The notes under the pieces were generated by a model, which was not told the DNA's origin, did not search any database, and saw only the letters and a list, made by a program, of their open reading frames with translations. This document shows, one piece after another, positions 13,119 to 26,027 of a stretch of 64,000 bases of DNA. Position numbers and translations under genes: made by a program. The DNA is from Schistocephalus solidus (lineage: Eukaryota; Platyhelminthes; Cestoda; Diphyllobothriidea; Diphyllobothriidae): contig WEDG01005335.1 of NCBI GenBank assembly GCA_017591395.1, forward strand, positions 62,001 through 126,000, in the 5' to 3' direction. Each line of letters begins with the position of its first letter. Position 1 is the first letter of the stretch.

Positions 13119-14077
13119 CTTTTCCTTTTTGCTTAAAATATTAGGAGAGTAATAATGAGGAAAGGCAATTACATTCGTTGTAATTTTCCGAGTTATCCAA
13201 CTACATTTAACAATTTGGAAAGTTATTTTATTAATTCAGATGACCTCGCCCTAAATTCCAGACCACGAAATGTAATTATATCAGTATCTTAAATAAGCCC
13301 TAGCTTAAGCCCTAACCGAAACCCTCATCTTTAAAAAAAAATAAGATATCGTTAATTTAAAACCCAAAATTCCTCGATATCACATTCTGCCAAGAGATTG
13401 GGACTATAGAAGCGTTGTGTGCCCTTAAGGCGCTCCCAAAATTTACAAGCAGACATTTGCTTTTCATCTCTGACTGCTCAGTTTCAAGTCTCATTTAAGC
13501 CACAACTTTGAACTGTAGCTTGCGTTTGAGCACAATGAGTCTTTAAAAGCATTTAATCTTATGGGTTTCCATGAAGATAGTAAACAATCCCTAGCAGAAT
13601 TTTGATCTAAATGACGGTTTGTAATGTAGAGCTAGCGAAATGTATCCCTACTGAAGGCGTTGTTTAATTATCCTTACTTTTCCTTTCACACAACAAATAA
13701 TCACTTCATTTTATAAACCTACTTGTGTTTTATTTGCTCCATCGTCGTGATCGGTGATCAAAGCAGCAAATTTTAATATGTGTGTGCTTTTTCTGTTGCC
13801 TCCTACCCGCGGTTGTTCTTCTGCCTTTTTTTGCATTTATCACATAACTTGCATCATCCAAATGTTTTTTTCCTCGCACCGCTTTATTAACCTTGTAGCT
13901 GCCATGACAACCATGTGCCTAATATTTTTCGCTTTTATTCCACAATGCCATAACCACCCGTTCCCTGAAATGTCCAATTGGGGGGAGAAGGATTCGGCTA
14001 TGGTAAAATAAATATGTGGTTGAAAGTATTGAAAAATTTAAAAAATATAAGCACGATAAATGAGCTTTTATTCCTAC
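13119..14077. other. Intron segment with a telomere-like patch
   Basis: Non-coding sequence between the Penelope-like fragment and the LG4 exon. Around 13297-13325 the plus strand has spaced CCCTA units (ccctagcttaagccctaacc, then gaaaccctcatc), a degenerate telomere-like pattern. The 5' splice site of the exon 14304-14078 lies at 14076-14077. Confidence 0.45.
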
Positions 14078-14304
14078 CCATGTCTTGTGTCCGAAATTGT
14101 AGAAAAGCATGACACGCCCATCTTTAATTTCTAGGCCGAATTTGTCGGGCGCGGTGGAAATTGCACTGGCACTCTCAAAGAGGCTGCAATGTTTTTGAAG
14201 CGTTTGAAACCGGAGCACAAGGCTTTCAGCTTCTGACTGGTCGGGTAGTTTTGAAAGGTGCATCTCTATGCCCTGAAATCCGTTGAATGTGAGGATTTGA
14301 GCTT
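14078..14304 (-). CDS. Neurexin-like exon, start of laminin-G domain 4
   Basis: This 227-nt exon (2 nt plus 75 codons) opens the laminin-G domain that follows the EGF repeat. The acceptor reads ccaatacag and the donor gtagga. The frame contains AQILTFNGFQGIEMHLSK, then SEAESLVLRFQTLQK, then APDKFGLEIKDGRVMLFYN. These match the first beta strands of neurexin LG4: a T-x-x-F/Y-x-G start, the L-x-F-R/Q-T strand, then the L-E-x-x-x-G-R-V strand. Joining it to the previous exon (25690-26027) gives a Glu codon across the junction (G|AA) and the sequence HCKQEAQILTFNG. This aligns directly with the EGF-to-LG4 boundary of vertebrate neurexins. It ends in phase 0, matching the next exon at 3082. Open reading continues past the donor, but that extension is intron. 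Confidence 0.88.
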
Positions 14305-15657
14305 CTGTATTGGAAAAGAAAACATTTGGTGATGTCAAAACAATTTTAAAGTTTTCTTTAACGTTGTATTTATGTTTTTTAGTTTGATTTTCTACTTTAA
14401 ATTTTTATTATAGGAAACTAGTTTGATTTATAATGCAAATTTTAAATTCTTTTTAGAGATCATTTGGTACAACATCATAGCAAGTTGGAACAGCACGCAT
14501 CTTGTTTTTTTGGATCATTTAATGTGTTTGAGTGAGAGAACAAATTCTTTTGTTTAATAGCATTTTTTGTTTATTAAATGACTATAGAATGTGTTTGCTG
14601 AGTTTTTTAAGTGGTTCTCCGCTTCAGATGTTTTATTTTGGCCAGAAAGGAATCAAAATGTACATAAGTCAAACTTATCCTTCTTCTGGAGGGATTCTAT
14701 TGTCGATACCTACACTCAATCTTTTCTTCTTATAGTTGAAATGGTCGTAACTATTTTAAGACCAGGGCGATGTTAGCTTAAGCAATAGTTGAAACGTCCA
14801 CACACGATGAAACTTGAGGGAATAATTGACACATTTATGCATGAAATAAAAACTGAATTAAAGGTGCAAGTTGTATCTACTAGTCACTGTTTACTAAATG
14901 GTATCGCTTCAAGGTGCAGTCAGCTAAAGTGTAACGAGAACCTTGAAAACAATTTGAGCAAACCTGAAGGACGAAATTATGTTTAACTGAAATTAGTGCT
15001 TTCCAGCGTATGGATGCGCACGGGGTGGTATTATGAAAAAAAATAGCAAATGATCCAATATTCCTGATAGGACAATATAATTTTTTATTGCTCGAAGTGA
15101 TTACTCCATCTCTTGGAAAAACCGATACTCCTCGCAATAAATATTGACATTTTCATGACAAGCGTTTTAGATCAGATTTGTGAAAGGAATAGTTTAAGGC
15201 ATAAAAATCTTAGAAGTTGTGGTTACTTAAGTTGGGTGTAATACTTCATTCATTGTATCACCGATTATGTTTGTCTGACACAAAACGCCATTGATTTTGT
15301 CGCGTCCATTATGTTTACCGCAACATCTGCAAGAGTTGTCCCCTATATATGATCGATATACATGTTTGAGCAAATACCATGTTTTACAGGAAAAATATTT
15401 TCTATATTTTATAAATTCATAAGCTGTATTTGATTTTTAAGTGCGAAAAACAAAATGCATTTTAAAGGGTACTGAGTTGTGTAATTAACTTTATCCTAAA
15501 TTATAAAATCGAAAAACACCTAGGTTATTATATGTTTTCAGATATTTGTTTACATGCGTACAGCTTTTGCAGATGAAATTGATAGCTGTAAATATAAGGT
15601 CAAATTTGGACGCAACGCACGATACCATTTTCCAGCAGGTAATCTATGAAAGGTTGA

Positions 15658-15850
15658 GTAGGCGGTGTGGGTAACTTGACCCAAGTGTGATCAAACTTAT
15701 GGCTTTCGGTGGGACCTCGTAACTCAGTTGACTAGAATGTTGGCTGCAATAAAGCCTTCCCTTGCTTGCGTGGGTTTGAATCCCACCGAAGCCACCGAGT
15801 TTTTCACAAGTCCGTCAATGGAATAATTGAAATCTGCCAAAATCCTTTAC
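15658..15850 (+). mobile_element. tRNA-derived SINE, copy 1
   Basis: The head contains RNA polymerase III promoter-like boxes. The A box is near 15720-15739 (taactcagttgactagaatg) and the B box near 15772-15784 (gggtttgaatccc). Flanking segments ggctttcggtggg (15701-15713) and cccaccgaagcc (15782-15793) pair into a long stem that encloses the tRNA-like part. The 5' leader gtaggcggtgtgggtaactt and the downstream aatggaataatt are shared with a second copy 303 bp away. The A box is mutated, so it is probably not transcribed. It is not a functional tRNA because no clean cloverleaf with anticodon arm can be drawn. Confidence 0.65.
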
Positions 15851-15960
15851 TAATTAATTGGGCCTGGGAAACATCTAATGAACTCTTGATTGATTGCTTA
15901 AGAAATCCTGCTTGAGTTGTCAGCTTACTGTATCAGAATTGGTGGATTCTATACTTTGCA

Positions 15961-16135
15961 GTAGGCTGGGCGGATAACTTGACCGAAGTGTGATTAAATA
16001 TGACGGCTCCCGGTGGGGCCTCGTAGTTCAGTTGGCTAGAGCGTTGGGTGTACTAAAGCCTTCTATCTTGCTGGCATGGGTTCGAATTCCAGAGAGGCCA
16101 CAGAGGTGTACACAAGTGGGTTGAAGGAATAATTT
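15961..16135 (+). mobile_element. tRNA-derived SINE, copy 2
   Basis: This is the better preserved copy. The A box tagttcagttggctagagcg is at 16024-16043 and the B box ggttcgaattcc at 16079-16090. A six-base acceptor-like stem forms from ggcctc (16017-16022) and gaggcc (16094-16099). The leader gtaggctgggcggataactt matches copy 1 at 15658. The same tail, aaggaataattt, follows. The resemblance is to a tRNA with a TAGCTCAGTTGG-type D arm, but the parent tRNA cannot be named with confidence. Confidence 0.7.
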
Positions 16136-19100
16136 ATCTGTTTAAAACTTGCCTAAACTCGTTGTACGGAATTCGTGTACGATCGTCAACTGTGTGAAAC
16201 ATATTTTTTATTCGCTTTGTAAAACCTAATGAATTGCCTTTCGTTGACTGAGCATTTTTTTGTTAGTGGGTATTTAGGACAGATGTTCTTAATCTAGAAG
16301 CAGGTTGGTAAAAGACCAAAAACTTTGCGATGCAAGTGAACAAAAACTTATGTATAAGTACTTGAGCTCGGCTGTTAACAAGCCACCGGTGTCATTCTCC
16401 ATACACCTTAAAAATGTTTCGTTATAAACATAACCGTGCAAAAACTCTCTAAATTTCTCTATTTTCCTTCATTATATTACGCCAGGATCCCTCGTCCAAG
16501 CTTCAAATTGCAATTTGGTATGCTTAAAGCAGTTTCGCGTGGTATGGAACGTTTTGGAAGTTTTTTTCCAAATGATATAACTGCAACGAGTTCTTCAAGC
16601 AATTACACATAAACAAACGTTAAATATTAACTTCCCAGTTAATGGGTGAGAATTAATCTAATTCATAATATATGATGAAATTCGAGAACCCCCTTTTCAA
16701 ACGCTAACAGGAGCTCTGACTGACATAACTAACAACTGTTTAACAATTAAATAAATGCACACTGTCGTGTAAAATAGAATATTAAAACTTTGTTTAACTC
16801 TATTTGTATTCAATATCAGCACATACCTGTGCATAGTTAACCCGGATGCGGAGCGACTTTTCAAGTGATTATTGGAAGTGCGGCCTAATAATCTCATGAC
16901 CTGCTTACTTTCTATTAGAAGTTATGCTCTACAAAGACCCTTTCGCTTCACAAATACAACATTGCAAATCTTATATGCGACCAGCAGCAATGTTTTGCTT
17001 TTTAAAAAATATATCATGTGAATCAAAACTGCATTTAAATTTTCAATGGTAATCAAAATACACCTACTTTAGTTCATTACGCAAAGGAAACTGACATTGG
17101 AAAGGTCTCTTGCTCAGTTTTTAGAATTTTGGACTTCCAACAAATGGCATGCTAAATGGAACCTCAGGGTTTGCAAGCCTGTCGCCGCATTTTCTTGGCT
17201 GCTGAAGGCTGTCTGAGTTTAATTTTCCTTGTCCTTGCTGCTCATACCATTTTTCCTATACCGTTAGCTGCTATGCAGTTTAAGATCGATCCACGATCAG
17301 TAGACGTTCCATTACTGTAAAACCTATTTACTTGACAGGCCATGCAAAGACATGCTCGAGTATTCAGATGGTAATTTTGTGTAGACAAATTTAATACGGA
17401 CGTCTTTTAGCACGTTGTATTCGTATTCTATTCGTTTATTAAAGTGAAATTAGCACCATGAAAAGTAGTTCAATATTATGAACTATGAGGGTGTCTTCTG
17501 ATCTTGAAAATTATAGTTCAAAATGGTAAACAAATCAGTTTCAGTAAAATCGATCAATAGCATGATAAATGTTTTTTTTCCGGGAAAAGAATTATTATTG
17601 TTATTCTTGTTTCTAAAGTTCAGGAAAATTTCTAACGTCACGCTTTATATATTGACTAATAAGAGTTTACTAAAGGAGCTTAAATGTTTTTTGCGTAACC
17701 CGCTGATTCTCATTGTCGGTAAAAGGACAAATAGATGGATCTTCGTCATCCGGCTCCTTTTTTGGCTGATTCGTGCTGACCTGCAGGGGCTCATCAAAAG
17801 ATATTTTTTTATTCACGTTTTCATTTTTTATGGGCCATTTTGTTTTTTTGTAACCAATCCACATCTGGTGCAGTGTGCACCGGTAACCTTTGCAGTGGTT
17901 TTTGTCAGTAAGCGACGTGACTTACGGATGATGTTTTTTCTTGGATAAATAACAAATAGTAGGTAAACGTTTATTTAAATGAATATTTCTGTGGAGGAGA
18001 GTCCAACTGTTCCCAAGCGTATCTATTTATACGATTTTGTTAGAAAATGTAGAAGGTATTTGTAGTCCGTTTTGCTTGTGGATTTGGTTAGACTTTTGTG
18101 TAATGGTAGGTTTCTTCAGGTTGTACGTAAGAGGTTCTTGGTTTTTAATATTTATTTGATACGTTTTATAATTTCAAACGTTTCTATGCCATCAAAAACC
18201 TCATAGAAAAACAGCTCACGTGTACGTTTAGTCAATGTACTTTTGACAAAAGTGAATGAATTAATCTCCAGAACAGTTCCAATGGAATATGTTTCGATCG
18301 CAGAACCATATTATGGTTTATGTTTTTGATTCGTTTTGGAGTCCAAAAAAGTGACAGTCGTTAATGGAAGAAAACCATATTGAAATACTGATATTCTCAA
18401 AGCGGTGGCATGTGTTCCCGTAAAAGCGTTGTTCTTAGATTAGGTTGCAGTATGGAACGTGCTCAGCACCTTTGGTTTTTGAACTCAAACACGATGATCA
18501 TGTGAATAATTGCATATCAATTAGTAATGGCGCAGACGTTAAGCCGAACTTATCAAGTATCGGCTGACCATTTAAATCCTTAATCTGAAGAACACCAAAG
18601 TTTTATCCAGATTGCATGGCAAATTCTTATTGTCTATCACTGCTTATTTGTGATAAGAAGCTAGTCTTGTTAGGTAGAATCAAGTTAAAGCACTGGAAAT
18701 GCTCCTTTATCTGTGTATTTATTCGCAAAGAGGAAAGTTCGCTACTATTCAAGGCAGCTTTGTCTTTGCAAAAGATTTACTTTCAATAACTATTTTGCAT
18801 TTTTGATCAGTCATAAAAGATCGTCAAACTAAAAACTGCATAATTTAAAACACATTCCTGCAGAATAAAAACATTTTCAGCTATGGAAAGCAATTTATTG
18901 TTGTGCACGAAAATATTTTTTTATAACTGAACTACCCTTCATTCTGTCTCAGGGGCTAATTATATGCAAGGATCAAGCAGAAGCACTAGTGTGTTTTATA
19001 GCGGAAGCCACATTTGGGAGAGTTCTCCAGAGCACGTTTGGCGTCACTAAAGCAATAAAGACCACAGGTATGATTTGCTTACGCATGCGCTAAAGGAATC

Positions 19101-22100
19101 CTCGTATGGTGACTTTCACTTGCACGAAAGTGAAGTGACTCTCCCGTTAAATTTGAATGCCAAGTTATCCATTTGTCAGCACTTTTTAGTGCTTAATACT
19201 TCAATGAGACTAGCACGATAACTACCTAGCTCTTGAAATATTTCCTTATTATTAAATATATAACGCCATCATTTTATTCAAATGCCAAATATCTATGGCG
19301 ACACCGATAAAAGGAATTATCTCGTATATTAACCTGTTTATAGGATGCTAGTTAAAAAAATCGTTAAAAATCATATGTTGATCTACGTTGTGTATCATTG
19401 TGTTAAAGTGTACACTTTGGTAGCTGGTTTTGCGGCAGGAACCAAATATTCATAACCGTTAGGACTTTGAAAAGATTATTGCGAACATTCAGCCTACAAA
19501 TATAAATTCTCTCTTCGTGAGGGGCTAACCTTGATATAAATTGGATTTCTGCTTAATTTTTTCCCAAATTTTTTATAAACTTTAGCTGTCCATTGATCAG
19601 AACCAGGAGGAGACTCCTCTATTTAGTAATATATCCAATAAATGCTGTAAGATTATTTCTTGCATATACTCTATCGTAACGTTTGCTTGTTTAACATGCT
19701 AAGTTTTGTAAATTTATCATCGAAATTTAGCTAATTGACCCGTTAGAAAGAAAAGATAATTTAATTTGACGTATCGCTTTAACACATAGTCAAGTCAGTG
19801 TACGCACCAAGATGAATAAACATACACAACAGGTCCTCGTACTGAAAAACTGCTAGTTTATGCTGCCCTCATGAACAACGATGATAACTTAAACAGTGAT
19901 CTGGGATGATGCGAGATAAGTCACTTGTTCGGGGATATTTCTGGGCCAAGTGCGTACAATAAATTCATAACGTTTCTAATGTTGCTGACAAAGAATGCAT
20001 TTAATTTAAAACAGCAAACATTTCTCAAGAAACATTTTCACAAACTTTGATTCACCAGGCTGCCTTAGATGAACATAACAAATTGTGCATTCAGATTGGT
20101 TGCAAAAAACGAGGGCAAATTATTCTTTACTTTTTTGTTCCGTGGTTTGCAGAAATTAAGTCTTCGAAACCATTATTACGGATGAAAAATATGTTCAAAC
20201 AGATATCTGAACACAAATATGAGAAATTTGAAGTAATATTCTAAGGCCTTCTGACTTGAAATAGTGGACGGATGTTAGCAAAAATAGTGTTTGTATTATA
20301 ACTCCTGGTCTGCATTTGGATAAACATATCACGTTATAAAAGATATGCTAAGTCAAAACGTTTGTTTGGCCTGCAATAACAGGTAAGTTGGGTTTTTGGC
20401 CAATTGTGCTTAACCAACAATAGGATGTTTCAAACAAAACTTTAAAAAAAACAATTTTTTTACTATAGAACATGAGAAAACAAAACGCATTTAATGTTAT
20501 CTCATTATCAATTAAGGGAAAGGCTAAAAGTGGAACCATAGTACCCCATGCTGATATTATGAATCAATCTGAAATTAGTATATTATATGCCTGTCAGTGA
20601 ATTCAAAATCCAAAAACAATTAGATAAGGCAGCTTATAGGTGGATAATCATCGTATCCGATCCATTGCATTTCGAATTATCGTGTTTGAAGAATAGATCC
20701 TCTGGTGCTGTACAACATTTTAAGGAAATGTCAAAATGTTATTTAATTTGCTTGCCAGTAGATTCATGGGAATCTTCTTAGGTAATATTCACGTTTTAAA
20801 TTATGTGGCTAATAAACTAATCATAAATCGCAGATTGTCATTATGAAACAGAGAAGTTTTCAATTGCTTGGCATCGTAAACTAGTGAAAATAAAGCACGT
20901 TTAGATTTTCCTACTATCTCCCGTATTTGCTTTTGTTTGTTTCATACCTTATTCAGCTTATAAATAAGAATGCCAAGCGCGTATGAATTATCCAGCAGCC
21001 AGCAAAAAGGCAAGCTTTTTTTACAGCTTGCATGTTGTATATAAATGCTGATAACTGCGATGGGGTTTATAAATGCCTACAATATTCAAAAGTGATTCCA
21101 AATGCTCTTTAATGTCAACATAAAGGATAAAAGTATAGCTAATTTCTGTCCAGTTGAGGAATGAATATTTAGCCCATATAGCTAAAATACGTTCCTGTTA
21201 GTGGTTAAATAAATCTTTTATATCTTTTTAATGGCTGTGCTATCTTAAGTCATGTGTTATCTTTGGAGTAGGCATCACAATTAAGATTATATTCTGCGAT
21301 TACGTAAGGCACTACAAGGTAAATAACATAAATAAAAGAACAGAAATTTCATTTAAAATCTCAGGTCAATAAATTAACAAATTAAAAGACAGTTAAGGGA
21401 CTTAATAAGTAGATTCATCGCTCAGAAGTACGTAAAACACTACCCAATACTACATGCGAAAGTCAACTTCGTACACAGTTCCATAATATTTGACGACGTG
21501 CATGAACGAATAGAACGAAAAGAGAAACCTATTTTACTCAAAAATAAACTTGCAAATTTATATGAACATACGCGATATCATATTTATGTATACTATGTCA
21601 AGACTGAGAAAGAAATATTCATTTATAAATATTTGATGCAATATTTGACACCACTACTATACACGCTAGTAATAATGAGAGTAGAATGGAGTATGGAGAT
21701 ATAATTTTATACGTTGAGGTGACCATTGTACATCCTAAAATTTTTGATTTTGGCAAATTTAAAAACAATAGTATTTTGCGAAATATAAAGTAAAATAGTG
21801 TTTCAATATAGAAACAAAAATCAGGGTTTCTTCAATGATTGCGGTTAATACTTTGCAGACGTATAATGCAGACGCAAAAAAACAAGATTTGTAGAGCATG
21901 TTGAAGATTCTTATTTGTAATGATATTTATCATACTACCGTCCTTATGTTGTCCAAAACGGAAAGAGTATTTAAATCCATGTTTGAATTGTAAACGCGCT
22001 GGTATTAAAATTGTTCTTAATAATTAGATATTTGAAAATAACACGAAATTTGGGACTTGCTGTCAAAAAGCAATAATACAGAAATTGCGTTCAAGTTTCG

Positions 22101-25100
22101 ATTATGCTAAAAACATTTACCGAGGATTTGTTATGAAGGTTTACAGGTGACAAATTTAATTATGGAAAACCTGTCAGACTTGTCAAACTATTGAGGAAGG
22201 ATCTATGCCCTTATAGCAAACTGCAGTTAAAGAACAAAAAGTCAATGATTATATTTATAAGTTATATGTATTCTAAGATATAAGTTTGAAAATTAACCAC
22301 GTCTAATATTATGTTTGAGGCCTACAGCCAATGTTAGGTGCCTTACTTTTCATTTATTCTAAATATTTCTATAATATTTTTTAAATTCGCATTTCAAAAT
22401 AATATAACATACTTTATTCATATAAAGCAAATTTAGAATTCAGCAGAGTGTTTGTTGTTGATAGAAACGCTGGTAGTCACTCGAATATTAATATTGTTTG
22501 TAAAAATAATTTGTTTTCAAGTAAATGCTTATATTGCTTTTATAAAATAGAAAAGTCAAAAAACCTGAAAATTACGTGAAATATTGTAACCATCTCTTCT
22601 ACTTAAATATTTTAATATAGAAGTTAGCCATAAAACCTACGTTTTCACAGGTACACTAGGACATTTTTGCACTTCTTAAGGTATAGATGCGTTAGCTTAC
22701 AAGTACCAGTCTCTGCTTAGTCCGTTAATTAAAACTACCTGACAAACAATGCATAGTAAAAGAACAATGGAATAATAACTGTCCACGATACCTTAGATAT
22801 ATGGATGCTAAATAATCATTCATATACAAGTATTATTATTTTTATTCTTATTCGCATGTAAAATCATTTAACATTATGAAGCATAGTATTGGATGTTTTT
22901 GATCATATAGCAGAAGTTGACGCTAACGGGAGTTAGGCGTAGGCATGACCGGGTTCCTTGCAATTATTACACGGAGGCGAACACACTTAGTTCTGCCTCG
23001 AAAATAACTGTATGTTGTTTCTTATCATCTTGTGTCAAAAAGTATTGTAAATGACGTGCAGTCGGCAAAGTTGGTGGGTTCCTAGAATTAAATCACTGTG
23101 TTGGCATTTTGACGGATGATGGATTTTTCACTTACTTGGAGCGGTAGCAAAACATTTTCAGGGATTGCATTTTGCACAAAATATTGGCAAACGTGTTCTT
23201 TGCTTTTGTGTTCAAATTATTTAACCTTTGAATAAAAAAAATAAGCAGATGAAGCCATCCGATGAGCATTTTGTACATTGTACGCCTGCGTTCCCTCCAT
23301 TGTTTCAGTTCGTGAATTTGCTGGATAAGATTAAGTAGAAACGCATTTTCACAGGTAATGTTGCACAAACTCCACGATAGGAAATACGCCCATAGCCTTA
23401 AACTTGTTTAAAACATATTTACAAATTTATCCCTTATCCACACTCTCATAACCCACTTATTTCAATAACCGTTACTTAACCTTGGATTTTTTCGTACGAA
23501 TAGTTATATTATAGGATTCCATCATCCGTTGCCCTATCTGCAGGTCAAACGGATTCTGCCAACCACATTTAAAAGGAAAAAATCACGTTCTTTTCTATTT
23601 GGTTGTATATCCTTGAGAACACATATTTTCGTTCATATTGTGCTTAGTGTCTGCAGACGACGCATATAAGCTTCACCAGGAAATGTGCCATGTTCGCAAT
23701 TTATAAAAACTGTTGGTAATTTAAAGACCTTAATGGTATTAACTATTAATATTCAGGTTGTCCAAATGTTCAAGCTTGATTAGAGAGAATAACAAAAAAC
23801 TTGATAGGTTTCGTGCTACAGCAACTACGCATTGCACATAACTTGCGCATTAGGGTGTTTTTCTTAATGCCTTTGCATAAGAATTTGATTATTAGGTTGC
23901 AAGCGCGGCTTGCAAAAGTATTGGCTGTTATGCGATTTACTCCTTTATATCAGTCTCCATTTGATCAAACAAACCTACCTTTATGAATTATTTATCATCA
24001 GTATAGTAATTAAACCACCGCCAGGACAAAGCTTTGTTGAACTATTGCTGTGCAAAAGAGAACATACGGAATTCAAGTATTCTAAGCTATGCACATCAAC
24101 GGTCTACCATTGTCAACTTGGTGTCTGTTTTTAGAATATATAGTTCTGATGTTTTAAATATGGCTGGATGTAATGCGTAAGAGCAGGATTTGTGTTTTAC
24201 TAAACGCATAATGGTATTTTATGTGGTAAGTATCGCAGAAGTGCACTAAATGACTTCAAAAATTCAAGAATCTGTCAGTGGATATTGATCAAGTTTAAAC
24301 TAAGGATATAATAACCTAGGAAAACAAAAGAACATTTTCCCTCATTGTAAAGATTTGTCATCTGCAATTATGGAAAAACACAGCATAATACTAAAATAAA
24401 GAAAAAACATGGCTCCGGTGGTTTATAGCCCGAATTTTGCGACACCATTTAAGGTTGATAAGTTTGCATAATCACTTTAATGAATAACGAAACATCAGAC
24501 CAGTTGTACAAAAGCCATCTAAAGAGTTCATGGTATTATTCATTTGTTTAAATTAGCATTAAAAATGTTCATGTTGTACGAAGTGAACTGGTTAACTGGA
24601 ATTACCATGGACAGTTTCCACAAACAAAAATTTTATGTGTGGTATGCCTAGACCATTTTTTATCCCTCATATAGTCAATAGTCCATAGGCAATAGGCAGT
24701 GCAGTGCCAAAAACACTATAATGCATTAAACAGTCCACATTTTATTGCTGCCTATATCCACAAATTGTGAAGGTTGACAGAGAAAATTAAATATACATTT
24801 CCATTGAATACCCCATTCATATTGCTGTCCTTTTAACAACATGCGAATTGCTACCTGTAAGTAGGGGTCTCCTCTCCTCACCCGTCAGCTGATATTTATG
24901 TCTTCGAGGTTGGTATTCTGAGCTAAGAGAAATAAAATTTTATTGTGAATAGGTGTTTACCAGTCGGAATACACATATCCTCTACGCGTTTCTTCATCTG
25001 AATTTCTCTAGACCCCTCGATGCCAGTGTCATCGAGACTAGTATTATGTGCAGTGCAGTAATTTTAATTATCTTCCTTAGCCGCAGTTGCATAACGCCGT

Positions 25101-25689
25101 CTTTTAAAGGTAAGAGAGAGGGCAAGTATTACTTGAATTTTAAAGTTTACAAAAATATGATGGGCAAACTCGGAGTTATCGCTGTCGGACAAGCCCATGC
25201 ATGCTTCTTCGTAAGCTTACACGAATACTTGAGCTAAAATTCATAATATCCCGCAAAATTGATTACAAACGTTTCACTTGCAGTCGGTTCTATAGTACTT
25301 TTGATTTATATACCATCTTGACGGCAAAATACTTTTATAACGCACAAAGAGGCATTATGTCGATCTTTATACGCACAGAGTTCGACTTATCTGAGAGTCA
25401 TCTAGTGTAAGTTCTTACCGACAAGATGAAACACTGCATTTTTATAAGGTATCAGTTATGGCTAGATTTTGGAAAGTTATTTTAGATTGGTCTTCAATTT
25501 TAAGGTCACATTGTTTGTGATTCTGTCTTTTCTTCATTTCTGCCTCCTGAATTTGCAAATTCTGAACTGCTGATGGATGCCTTTGTGAGCTAGACTCTTT
25601 AATAGGAATCTTTATTGACCATTCAATTTCCAATTCGCTAAAGAAAATAAAAGTGGCATCGTTCCGATTCGTTTGCACATTTGCCTTAC

Positions 25690-26027
25690 CTTGTTTGCAG
25701 TGGGGTCCGTCGCGATTTGTGTCGGCGCACTCACAGAGCGGTTCAGCCCATCCCTCGTCACAGACTCCGGGTGCACATGTATCAGCTTCACAGGCGCCAC
25801 TCGGAGATCTGCAACCATGTTCCACATGATCACGAGCCCATGTGGCCATGGCCTCCAAATGGAGGTCTGCTGGTTCTTCATCAATTACCAAGTGACCGAT
25901 ACAGCCAATAAAGTCCTTTCGCAAATGTGCAGACCACACCTGAGGAGGTAACTCATTGTTTGACAACCGTAACTCCTCTGGAAGCCCACCAACATACAGG
26001 TCACCATTAAGGTTCAAGAACGTGTAT
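25690..26027 (-). CDS. Neurexin-like exon, end of laminin-G domain 3 plus EGF repeat
   Basis: This 338-nt exon (1 nt plus 112 codons plus 1 nt) has acceptor acttttacag and donor gtaagg. It begins YTFLNLNGDLYVGGLPEEL, the canonical L-Y-x-G-G-L-P strand of neurexin laminin-G domains. It continues through PQVWSAHLRKDFIGCIGHLV, close to the vertebrate LG3 end with its P-x-x-V-W-T/S-A and Y/F-x-G-C-I-R/G motifs. The domain closes with a Cys in VEHGC. An EGF module then follows with six cysteines spaced C-x4-C-x4-C-x8-C-x1-C-x9-C, ending GPHCKQ. The phases join it to 36978 upstream (AG|A, Arg) and 14304 downstream (G|AA, Glu). Extracellular and calcium-binding roles are inferred from the family. 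Opposite-strand open frames here are shadows. Confidence 0.92.

Larger units (their letters stand above)
14305..25689. other. 11.4-kb intron with two SINE copies
   Basis: This is the intron between the LG3/EGF exon and the LG4 exon. It contains two tRNA-derived SINE copies at 15.66-16.14 kb. The rest (14.3-15.6, 16.2-25.7 kb) is AT-rich with no supported exon. A 141-codon plus-strand open frame at 17523-17948 is hydrophobic, low in complexity and without recognisable domains. Confidence 0.5.

Noticed and set aside
13297..13325. Telomere or interstitial telomeric array
   Set aside because: Only a few irregular CCCTA-like units occur, with no tandem array. The same applies to 39675-39765.
13919..14077. 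Extension of the LG4 frame past the donor
   Set aside because: The gtagga donor at 14077 and the phase-0 acceptor at 3083 account for the domain continuation. The extension has no laminin-G motifs.
15701..16099. True tRNA genes
   Set aside because: A and B boxes are present, but no complete cloverleaf with an anticodon arm forms. The shared leader and tail in multiple copies indicate a SINE.
17523..17948. 141-codon plus-strand open frame
   Set aside because: Rich in Phe, Leu, Ile and Arg from AT-rich DNA, with no domain, splice sites or start context. The length is possible by chance in 64 kb.
25673..25951. Two plus-strand frames opposite the LG3/EGF exon
   Set aside because: Shadows of the well-supported minus-strand neurexin exon 25690-26027. 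They show no homology of their own.
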